A DNA stretch of 64,000 nt from Oligoflexales bacterium (lineage in GTDB: Bacteria > Bdellovibrionota_B > Oligoflexia > Oligoflexales > RGVZ01). Below are positions 38,106 through 46,374 of the stretch, piece after piece; position 1 is the stretch's first letter; every line of letters starts with the position of its first letter. The position numbers were made by a program, and so were the translations under genes. The stretch lies in assembly GCA_947494335.1 (NCBI GenBank), contig CANLUT010000001.1, positions 725,649 to 789,648 on the forward strand, written 5' to 3'. Below the pieces are notes generated by a model that worked only from the letters and a program-made list of their open reading frames with translations, was not told where the DNA came from and searched no databases.

Positions 38106-38382
38106 GGGTGTTTTCTCCTCAATGAGTCCATAAAATGGGCTTGTTTATTATTGGTAAAAGGATAACTGAGTCATCCGGGGATTTCCAAGAGAAAGATTCT
38201 TATGGATGGGAAATTAATAAAAAATACCCAATTTCGGTGGGTATACAGGGCCCTGTCTGTTTGTAGGATGATGATCTTCACCAAACCAGTTCAGATATTT
38301 CAGTGCTCGTCGATACACCAAGGGTACGACTGGGGAATGTGGATCGTCTGCAGGACTGAGTCGGGATTTGGAATAAAGGTGC

Positions 38383-40713
38383 ATGGATCAGCGTTGCCGC
38401 GACCAACTAGAATTTGCCAATAAGCTAATCTTCGTAAAACAGTACGAAGAGGCTGATCGGGTCCTTAGAGACATCTTGCTGTCTAAGCAGGGTGCCGAAG
38501 AGTCTTTAGTCCATTTGCGCCGTATTGAGCTTATGAGTCTGATGGGGCGTGTCCATGAACTAAAGGCTCACTACACTGAATTGGCCCATTCCTCTGAGGA
38601 TGATGGATTAGCTCAAACGTGCTTGATTCTGAGCGGTATGTTTTCAGACCCGTCAAGTGCAAGCGAAGCAATGAACGAGCTCCACGGTCTTGCGCAGCAA
38701 TACGGGCCCTCTCCGTTGCTATTTTTTGCGATGGCGTTTGGCGCTGAGCAGCAAGGTAATAACGAACGCGCCAAATATAATTACCAACAGTCTCTAGCCC
38801 TAGATCCGCAATGGTATCCCAGTCTTTTTGGCTTAAGTCAGGTGCATTTTAACATGGGTGATGAGGCACATGGTGATCAATATTTCCATCAGTTTGAACT
38901 GATGGCGCCGTATAATCTTTACGGTAATTTTGAAACCCATCGTCGCCTTAGCCAGGAATTTACAGAATTGGGGCGATTCGACGAAGCGGAACGAGCGATT
39001 CAAGCGCTCACCATGTGGTGGTACGACAACCGCCGGTACGTTCCAAGCCACATTGAAATATTTGAACGTCTTGCAACCGCAAGAATTAGTGATTTGAGAG
39101 GAGATCAAACTCAGGCTCTTAAGCGTCGTAGCGAGGCGAGGGCTCTAACCGACGATCTGCTTAATCAATCGACGGTTGAGGAAGATGCTCTGTATTTTGT
39201 TGCCCGTATCCTGACAGAGTATGGCGAAGAGGCAGCCGCGTTCCAGGCATACAAGCAAGTGTTGAAAGTGGCAGGTAACAACCCCTCCGTTGTGCAAAAA
39301 GTGGGTAGCCACTTCCTTGGTAGTGGGGAGTTTGAGGCTGCAAAAGAACTTTTTGAACACGCTTATAAGCAGCATCCCGATAACTCAGAGATCCGTTTTT
39401 GTTTGCTTGTTGCAAGACTCAAATCAGCAGGTGTAAGTGTTGAAGAATATCTGATCGGCCGCGAGCGGATTCGTCAGCTTGCCGATGTTGGTGACAAGGT
39501 CGAGTTTCTATCTTTGTTGAACGCTCTGCTGTCGCGATTCAATGGCGACTGGGACGTTCATTTTCATCTGGCAGAGCTGTTTCTACGCATGGGGCATGAG
39601 AAGAAAGCCGGCCAGCACTACGCCAAAATGTTTGAGTTAGACCCCCTTGGTCAGAACTCACGTCTACGCTATGCAAACTTCCTGATGAACTCTAACGAGC
39701 CAGACAAAGCCATGGACGTCCTGCTATTGATTGACACTCCGAAAGGTGTCATGAGTGATGTTGACGCGGAAGTGCAGTGGCTCAAGTCCAGTTATTACGA
39801 ACGCAAAGGAGAGTGGAAGTCCAGCATGGAAATGCTGACGCCATTACTCGCACGTGATCCATGGAACATCACCTATCTCATTCATGAAATTCTTTGTCAG
39901 ACCGGTCTACTGGAGGGCGCAAATGCTGTTCAGGCAGCCCATGATCATTGGGCGAAAAAGCTCGCAAGTAACGACGAAACTCGGGTCAACTGGAGTGAGT
40001 TTGCAAACGATACTCTGCGCATTTCGAGAGAGCATTCTTATCAATTGGCTTATGCGCGGGCAAAACTTCAGTTCCTGTATATGCGAGGTAGCGAGCAATC
40101 GCTGCGCTCTGTGGTTCGTGAAGCATGTCAATATGACGCAGGCAAAGGTGCGCGTGAACTTCTAAGGTTGGTTAATACAAACTTCGATCATCCGAGTGTC
40201 TATTGGGGGCTTGGCCTTCTCTACAAGGAACTTTGGCAACTGGAAGTTGCGTCAATGTGGTTTGAATTGACACTAGGTCTTACAAATCTGGATGATCGGC
40301 TGAAGTCATTGGTTTATCTAGATTTGGCGGATTCCTATATATGGCGAAACGTGAACCTGCCCAAATCCGTGGAGTATATCAAACTGTCCCTTGAGCTTTC
40401 AGCGCGTAATGGGCAGCAAGATCGTCGTGCTTTGATGATTATGGGGCACGCTTTGCTCCGGCAAGGACATGTTCGACAGGCGCAAGCATATCTCGATCAG
40501 ATGCGCGATCAGTCTAACGAATTCGAAGTTCAATATCTGACTGGACTTGTGCAGTACCGTAACGGTCAGCAATTGCGGGCCAATGAAATTTGGAAACCTC
40601 TGCTTAAATTTAAGACAGAACAAATGCGTGAATACCGCATCAAACAAGAGATTCTGCGATATTACTTCGAAAAGACGCCTTACACGCCGCGCGATTTCTC
40701 GAAGGCGAATTGA
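38383..40713 (+). CDS. Large TPR repeat protein
   Basis: Multiple TPR-like units (YNYQQSLALDPQWYPSLFGLSQVHFNMGDEAHGDQYF; AFQAYKQVLKVAGNNPSVVQKVGSHFLGSGEFEAAKELFEHAYKQHPDN). Confidence 0.88.
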   Translation: MDQRCRDQLEFANKLIFVKQYEEADRVLRDILLSKQGAEESLVHLRRIELMSLMGRVHELKAHYTELAHSSEDDGLAQTCLILSGMFSDPSSASEAMNELHGLAQQYGPSPLLFFAMAFGAEQQGNNERAKYNYQQSLALDPQWYPSLFGLSQVHFNMGDEAHGDQYFHQFELMAPYNLYGNFETHRRLSQEFTELGRFDEAERAIQALTMWWYDNRRYVPSHIEIFERLATARISDLRGDQTQALKRRSEARALTDDLLNQSTVEEDALYFVARILTEYGEEAAAFQAYKQVLKVAGNNPSVVQKVGSHFLGSGEFEAAKELFEHAYKQHPDNSEIRFCLLVARLKSAGVSVEEYLIGRERIRQLADVGDKVEFLSLLNALLSRFNGDWDVHFHLAELFLRMGHEKKAGQHYAKMFELDPLGQNSRLRYANFLMNSNEPDKAMDVLLLIDTPKGVMSDVDAEVQWLKSSYYERKGEWKSSMEMLTPLLARDPWNITYLIHEILCQTGLLEGANAVQAAHDHWAKKLASNDETRVNWSEFANDTLRISREHSYQLAYARAKLQFLYMRGSEQSLRSVVREACQYDAGKGARELLRLVNTNFDHPSVYWGLGLLYKELWQLEVASMWFELTLGLTNLDDRLKSLVYLDLADSYIWRNVNLPKSVEYIKLSLELSARNGQQDRRALMIMGHALLRQGHVRQAQAYLDQMRDQSNEFEVQYLTGLVQYRNGQQLRANEIWKPLLKFKTEQMREYRIKQEILRYYFEKTPYTPRDFSKAN

Positions 40714-40806
40714 CCGGCCAGCCAAAAAATTTATTGACACAAGTACTCAGGTATGGAAAAACCTTGGTCGAGCATAAGTGCACATTTTTGATTTAAGCGT
40801 CTGGAG

Positions 40807-40930
40807 GTTCTGCAGCGATCGCTGCAAAGAACTGAGGAAGCGGCTACTGGGTCCTTTGGACGTCAGTCGTCTGAAACGATGTTAGAGACAAGAGAGTCCC
40901 ATGGAACGGGACTGTCAAAGAGAGGGAGGA
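40807..40930 (+). ncRNA. Candidate structured leader RNA
   Basis: GTTC-TGCAGCGATCGCTGCA-AA-GAAC hairpin; GTCC-ttt-GGAC; GAC(aagag)AGTCCC-atggaac-GGGACTGTC hairpin; ends at a GAGGGAGGA RBS. Confidence 0.35.
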
Positions 40931-40937
40931 TTCTTAC

Positions 40938-41258
40938 TTGAAAACCACTGTGTCAAAGTCCAAAGTATCGACAATTGCATTTAACACTTTTTTTACTAAC
41001 TGCTGTTCTGCATGCGAAGGGCAGGTAAAGAGCGTTCGTCGCGAGTTCAGCGATCAAGCTTGGGCTGCTTTAGTCGCCTGGAAAGAGGTTGAGAGCCGCG
41101 CAGTCGACGCTCCACTTTGCAATGACTGCTACTACAACTTCCGGGATGTATTGATTGAACGTGCCGACGAGATGCGCCTGATGGCTGGTCATGTCGTCGC
41201 AAAAACGGCCGTCGCTGGTCGAGATCGCGCCGCTGGCGCAAAGGTCGCTCGCGCTTGA
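40938..41258 (+). CDS. Small CxxC/CxxC protein, putative zinc-binding
   Basis: TTG start 8 nt after GAGGGAGGA; TNCCSACEGQ...APLCNDCYYNFRDVL; followed by a terminator. Confidence 0.7.
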   Translation: MKTTVSKSKVSTIAFNTFFTNCCSACEGQVKSVRREFSDQAWAALVAWKEVESRAVDAPLCNDCYYNFRDVLIERADEMRLMAGHVVAKTAVAGRDRAAGAKVARA

Positions 41259-41310
41259 GTTGCGTTAATTTGAGTTTCTAGGTTTGGAACTTTATTAAAT
41301 ATGTTCAAAG

Positions 41311-41350
41311 ACCCACAGTCGTCAGTTGATGATGACTGTGGGTTTATTTT
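41311..41350 (+). terminator. Rho-independent terminator
   Basis: ACCCACAGTCGTCA-gttga-TGATGACTGTGGGT followed by TTATTTT. Confidence 0.85.
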
Positions 41351-41469
41351 ACCCAGAAAGCACTCCTAACCGGCAGAAAATTCCCCTGTAAAGTAATCCG
41401 ACACCCCTCCGATGACGTCTCTGTTAGTCGTCAACTTTGCCGCACGGTGCAAATATTTTGGGGGTAGCC

Positions 41470-42981
41470 ATGTCTGTTGGAGTTCAGCGTCTTCTCGAAG
41501 CTCAATCCGTAAATGTCGATTTCAGCGATGAGGGTTTATCGTCGGATTATATGGTGGTCCTCAACCATATGTGGAATGGCCGTTTTGACGCGGCTGCTGA
41601 CCATGCATCAAGCCTTCTTGCTGGCGAAGACGATCATCCTTCGACAATCCGGCTGTACAGGGCGTGGATTGAGGCATTGAATGAGCTTGAAGACCAGGAT
41701 GGACTCGTCGTTCTTGGCGACCATCTTTTAGCTCTTGGTCGGACTGATGAGGACCTAAAGCAAACCTTCTTGGCACTTCGTGGCATCATTCATCTTTATT
41801 TGGATCAAGCGCCTGCGGCGCGTCTTGTTTTGCGCGCGATTCATGGACGCGAGACTAATCCGTATTGTCTAGAGTTTGAGCAAATGTGTGCGCGCCGGGG
41901 ATTTGACAATGCCGCCGAGTTTGCCATATCGCACTCGAGAGTGAAAATGGATGACTGGTTTCATTGGAATACCCTGATTGCAGATCTTTCGGTTTTTGGC
42001 CCCTCCGACGAACTACATGAAGTGCTTAACCATTCGCATCGGGCATTTCCGGGCTCTCCGGCACTGGATCTGGCAAACATGCACCGCGCGATTGACTCTG
42101 GCTATTGGCCAGGGGCGCAGGCTTCTGCCAGCAGGCTCCATGGTAATTTTCCTGATCATCGTGACTACGGCTTTATGGCGGCATTCAGCGCCTACCAGGC
42201 TGGCGATTCGCAATTGGCATTGCAGACGCTTCGTGGTTTGGGCGAGTTCTTAAACACGACTGATGCGGATGTTTTGCACTTAACCGGTGAGATTCTGGCC
42301 AAGCAAGCATTGGAATTGGACAGTGAATCGATGGCTCGTACGGCCATACAGAAGCTTGATCTTGCTGCTCGCTTGTATCGTCGTCAAGGAAAGCCTGTTG
42401 ATCATGCTTTGTCTTTGATTCAAAAACTTGAACGTCAGATTGTTTCCGAGAGTAATCATCAGCTCGAGTCTGATGCTTTGAGAGCCCCGCGCAGTTGGAT
42501 GATCATGCTGACGCCCTCTCAGTATGCAAATCTTTCAACCTCCGGTGATCAAGAAATCGCTTCCCTGCATCGACCTATGGGGCGTGAAGCAATGCCGGGT
42601 GATGTGGTGCTATTTGTAACAAAGTCATCCCATATCGCCAAACAGCCTGCCCAGTCGAATCAGGAGTGGCGAATTGTTGCTGTGTATCGAGTGACGACGC
42701 GTCCTTTCTGGCATCCAACCAATCGTTGGCAGAATGGTCTTGAATTGGTCGATCGTCCTGATGCCCCGATTCCAGTGGATGCTAAGGATGTCGGTAGTGA
42801 TTGGAATGTTCGCGGTAAAAAATACAGTCTTCCGCGAGGTCACCACGCCCGCTACGGGGTCTACGAGTTGGACGACAGTGCGATGGACATCGTCGTATCT
42901 GCAGTAAAACGCAGAAGTGATGGAATTGTTCATGATGTTGAGCGTCGGAACGCAGATCAATCTAAAAAGGACTCGGTATAA
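41470..42981 (+). CDS. TPR-like protein with C-terminal EVE/PUA-like domain
   Basis: Helical repeats, then WMIMLTPSQYANL...REAMPGDVVLFVTKS...QEWRIVAVYRVTTRPFWHP...WQNGLELVDRP, EVE-like layout. ATG at 41470. Confidence 0.7.
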   Translation: MSVGVQRLLEAQSVNVDFSDEGLSSDYMVVLNHMWNGRFDAAADHASSLLAGEDDHPSTIRLYRAWIEALNELEDQDGLVVLGDHLLALGRTDEDLKQTFLALRGIIHLYLDQAPAARLVLRAIHGRETNPYCLEFEQMCARRGFDNAAEFAISHSRVKMDDWFHWNTLIADLSVFGPSDELHEVLNHSHRAFPGSPALDLANMHRAIDSGYWPGAQASASRLHGNFPDHRDYGFMAAFSAYQAGDSQLALQTLRGLGEFLNTTDADVLHLTGEILAKQALELDSESMARTAIQKLDLAARLYRRQGKPVDHALSLIQKLERQIVSESNHQLESDALRAPRSWMIMLTPSQYANLSTSGDQEIASLHRPMGREAMPGDVVLFVTKSSHIAKQPAQSNQEWRIVAVYRVTTRPFWHPTNRWQNGLELVDRPDAPIPVDAKDVGSDWNVRGKKYSLPRGHHARYGVYELDDSAMDIVVSAVKRRSDGIVHDVERRNADQSKKDSV

Positions 42982-43020
42982 GTCTGTTCAGATGTTTCGT
43001 CTCGGTTAACTCTTTTAGAG

Positions 43021-44178
43021 GTGTCTATGAAACGCGCGAATTCCAGTCTTATCACTTCTGTTGTTTGCCTAGTCTGCACGTCCGGAGCATTTGCTGAGGA
43101 TGGCATGCAGGAGGCGGTCGCCCTAGATGCGGAGATGACTGTTGCTGCAGAGGAGTCAACCACTCAAAGTGAGGATTCGGCAAAGTCAAAGGTGACAGAT
43201 GGAGGGGGCGTACGAGAAGAGGCGCCAGCAGTTGTTGCGAAGGTTGCAGACACAAAGCCGCAAATTCCTGCCGATGCTATTGTAAGTCAGGGTGAGCGAT
43301 TTGCTATTGATGATAAGGGTTTTAGTATTGTTTCCCCCCAGGGGTGGGTTGTCCGTAAAAACTTGCCGCGTACGAGTCTTCTGATGCAGGCGCAGGTTTC
43401 TGGGTCTGAGTATCCTCGCAACATAGCAGTTGTGCGGTTTAAAGAGCCAAAATTTATCTCTGCTGATTCAGCACAACAGTTTGCCGAACATTTGTTGGCA
43501 TCGTTTCCTAGGGTTTCTAGCACAATTGAAGGCTACAGTCTGCGAAGCCATGAGGCCATTAAGATGACCGATGGTCGCGAAGGGTGGATGTTCTACACAG
43601 AGTATTCTGATGCAGGCCGTAAGATGATGCAGGCACATGTTCTTGTAAGCAGTCAAACAAGCCACTACTTGGCTACATTTACTGATGTCGCGGAGCATTT
43701 TGAAGGAGCCCCAAATGGTGAGCAATTTCTCTCGGAAGCTTGGTCTGCGATGACCTCTATCGAGCTTGACTCGCCAAGTCCGGCGGCTGGATTTGGTTTG
43801 CGTGTCATGGTCGGTGGACTGATTGGTATGGCATTGCTAATGTTGCTTTCAACTATTGCGCGTAAGTTTTTTGCCAAGCGATATTACCGGTCTGTAGCAG
43901 ATGCGGATGAATCCTTTGATCCGCCGACTGGGAGTGCTACTGAAATATCGAGCCTCCCGTCAAAACCCTTAGTATCAGTTGCCTCCGGAATCAGCGGTGT
44001 GGCGGAAAAAACGGAGTATACCGACGACATGATCGATGAGGTTGTCGAAAAAACAGTACGTAGCGGTTTTTCTCGTATCGTCAAAATGAGCACAAAGTCA
44101 GCGGTGAGCACTCCTGAAGATGAAGATCTCCATTTTTCTTCACAGAAGCCAACGAACGAGTTCAAACGGGGAGCTTGA
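43021..44178 (+). CDS. Secreted, membrane-anchored protein with PsbP/DcrB-like domain
   Basis: Signal peptide; GFSIVSPQGWVVRKNLPRTSLLMQAQ...REGWMFYTEYSDAGRKMMQAHVLVSSQTSHYLATFTD; TM segment. Confidence 0.65.
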   Translation: MSMKRANSSLITSVVCLVCTSGAFAEDGMQEAVALDAEMTVAAEESTTQSEDSAKSKVTDGGGVREEAPAVVAKVADTKPQIPADAIVSQGERFAIDDKGFSIVSPQGWVVRKNLPRTSLLMQAQVSGSEYPRNIAVVRFKEPKFISADSAQQFAEHLLASFPRVSSTIEGYSLRSHEAIKMTDGREGWMFYTEYSDAGRKMMQAHVLVSSQTSHYLATFTDVAEHFEGAPNGEQFLSEAWSAMTSIELDSPSPAAGFGLRVMVGGLIGMALLMLLSTIARKFFAKRYYRSVADADESFDPPTGSATEISSLPSKPLVSVASGISGVAEKTEYTDDMIDEVVEKTVRSGFSRIVKMSTKSAVSTPEDEDLHFSSQKPTNEFKRGA

Positions 44179-45190
44179 AATTTGGCCCGCGGTGTACGCC
44201 GTGCTCGGTGACGATAGCGTAAATTAATTCTGCAGGTGTTACGTCAAATGATGGATTCCAAACACTTGCATCAACCGGCGCAATTGAGATGCCTTGGACT
44301 TCCTTCAGCTCTTTTGCTGGCCGCTCCTCAACCGGAATGTCTTTTCCAGAATTGATCTTAAAATCAATGGTCGCCTTTGGAGCCGCTACGACAAACGGTA
44401 TATCGTGATGCTTGCATAAAACAGCAAGTCCATAGGTGCCAATCTTGTTGGCGGTATCACCATTGCTGGCAATACGATCGGCTCCGACCACAACCATGTC
44501 AACTTGCCCCAGTTGCATGAGATAGGCAGCCATGTTGTCTGTGACCAACTTGTAGGGGATTTTGTCCTGACCAAGTTCAAATGCGGTTAGACGAGATCCC
44601 TGAAGATAGGGCCTAGTCTCGTCAACCCATACGGTGCGAATATGGCCCCTTTGGTGCATTGATCTTACGACGCCAAGCGCCGTGCCATACCCAGCGGTGG
44701 CGAGACTTCCAGTGTTGCAATGGGTCAATACATTTGCCGGTTTTTTGATGATGTCAGCTCCATGATCACCAATCGCACGGCAAGTTCTGATATCGTCCTC
44801 ATAGAGAGCATTTGCCCTACGGGCGATATCATGGATAACGGTTTGCATTGGTGTCGTCGGGGTAAATTTTACGACTGTTTTTTGCATTTCAGCCAATGCG
44901 TAAAACAGATTGACGGCCGTGGGACGGGTTTTTGCCATGCGATCGAGGGATAAATTGAAATTTTTTTCGTAGTCTTTCCAGGTACTCAAATGTTGATGAT
45001 TCATGGCATCTATCGCTATACCGTAAGCAGCAGCGCATCCGATAGCGGGAGCACCACGAACAACCATGTCCTCAATGGCTTTGGCCACGGACTCCATTGT
45101 GTGGCAAGCGATCCAAATTTGTTCATGGGGTAAGCGTTTTTGGTCAATAAGTTCAAGATTCGATTCGTTGAATTTCATAGCACTAAACAT
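44162..45190 (-). CDS. mtnA: S-methyl-5-thioribose-1-phosphate isomerase
   Basis: IEDMVVRGAPAIGCAAAYGIA; LTHCNTGSLATAGYGTALGVVR; VVVGADRIASNGDTANKIGTYGLAVL. Confidence 0.97.
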   Translation of the reverse strand: MFSAMKFNESNLELIDQKRLPHEQIWIACHTMESVAKAIEDMVVRGAPAIGCAAAYGIAIDAMNHQHLSTWKDYEKNFNLSLDRMAKTRPTAVNLFYALAEMQKTVVKFTPTTPMQTVIHDIARRANALYEDDIRTCRAIGDHGADIIKKPANVLTHCNTGSLATAGYGTALGVVRSMHQRGHIRTVWVDETRPYLQGSRLTAFELGQDKIPYKLVTDNMAAYLMQLGQVDMVVVGADRIASNGDTANKIGTYGLAVLCKHHDIPFVVAAPKATIDFKINSGKDIPVEERPAKELKEVQGISIAPVDASVWNPSFDVTPAELIYAIVTEHGVHRGPNFKLPV

Positions 45191-45281
45191 GTTAGCATCC
45201 TCGAGGCGGCTTGATAGGCAGGAACCGAAGGTACACTCCGGCTGCTGAACTTGGTCAAAAGTTTGCGTCAGAGGCTAGGGT

Positions 45282-45782
45282 TTAGCTGACTGGTGTTTTT
45301 CGTTCAATCGTGAAATGAGCCAAAATTAAAGTAATGACGCCAAGCATGATCGCGACATCAGCGATATTGAAAATATTTGTCGCAAACCAACTGCCCGGTA
45401 TGCCAACCCATAGGAAGTCGACAACGTAGCCGTGAGTTGCTCGATCGATCAGGTTTCCAACTCCGCCAGCAATGACCAGGCTATAGCAGGCTACCATGTA
45501 GTTTTTGAGTTCATTGGAGGTTACGGTGTACCATGCAAGACCGCCAAGAAAGACGAATGGTAGGACGGTTAATAGCCAAAAACGCCAAGTATCACTAAGC
45601 GTCGATCCCATGCTTCCCCAAGCTCCAGTGTTCTCCGCGTAAATCAGCAGTGCGTGGCCTCCAAAATAGGAGATTGAGGGCACGTCTTTGAGTGCTGCAA
45701 TAGCCCAGGACTTTGTCCATTGGTCGATGCCGATAATAAGGATGGAAATAACGGTAAGGAGGAGGACGCGGCGATAGGTCAT
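45282..45782 (-). CDS. lspA: Lipoprotein signal peptidase II
   Basis: DQWTKSWAIAAL; ENTGAWGSM; VIAGGVGNLIDRATHGYVVDFLW; FNIADVAI catalytic Asp motifs. Confidence 0.96.
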   Translation of the reverse strand: MTYRRVLLLTVISILIIGIDQWTKSWAIAALKDVPSISYFGGHALLIYAENTGAWGSMGSTLSDTWRFWLLTVLPFVFLGGLAWYTVTSNELKNYMVACYSLVIAGGVGNLIDRATHGYVVDFLWVGIPGSWFATNIFNIADVAIMLGVITLILAHFTIERKTPVS

Positions 45783-46015
45783 GTCAGAATCAGGCCTCAC
45801 GGTAACACGAACAGATTAAGTGACAATTCCGGGAATTTTATCAGTTGGTTAAGGAATTTGGTATCTTAAACATCCCGGAGTGGTTGAAAAAACGATAAAA
45901 AACAGGGGCATGAGCCATGTGTTCAGGGGGTTGCTAAAGTTTTTGGTTGGACTCCCGATAAAGCTTTTAAGGTAGGGGCGAAGCCCCGGAAACCATATAG
46001 GAGGAGGGATTTACC

Positions 46016-46180
46016 ATGGGTGACCGTAGTCCAAAGGACAAAATGAAGAAACAAAAGCAGCATGATAAGGATGCCGTCAAACAGCAGCAGCACAAGCAGG
46101 AAAACATGATGAAGAATCGTCGTGATCAGGGTAAGCCTGAAGACCAGCAGGGTGGAGATCAGTATAAAAAAGCTGGTTGA
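46016..46180 (+). CDS. 54-aa very hydrophilic small protein (not in ORF track)
   Basis: MGDRSPKDKMKKQKQHDKDAVKQQQHKQENMMKNRRDQGKPEDQQGGDQYKKAG*; AGGAGGAGGG RBS and a downstream terminator. Confidence 0.75.
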   Translation: MGDRSPKDKMKKQKQHDKDAVKQQQHKQENMMKNRRDQGKPEDQQGGDQYKKAG

Positions 46181-46208
46181 TCAGATCCGGTTATTTGTTT
46201 CAGCGAAT

Positions 46209-46244
46209 ACGGGCGGCAGCGATGCCGCCCGTTAGTGTTTTTAG
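46209..46244 (+). terminator. Rho-independent terminator
   Basis: ACGGGCGGCA-gcga-TGCCGCCCGT followed by tagtgtttttag. Confidence 0.8.
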
Positions 46245-46374
46245 CCACGTCAAGTCGCGGAAGATGCAGCTTTTATTCTTGGTTCGAGTGGTCGTTCGTG
46301 GTAGGACTTCGAGTCCGAATGAAGCCGATGTGATTAATAAGCAGGCAGACCCTGTGATAGACCTGAGACGTTGA

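Noticed and set aside
46177-46374. 65-aa plus-strand ORF just before the exonuclease gene
   Set aside because: Starts at the stop of the 54-aa gene and runs through a strong terminator hairpin; no RBS of its own.
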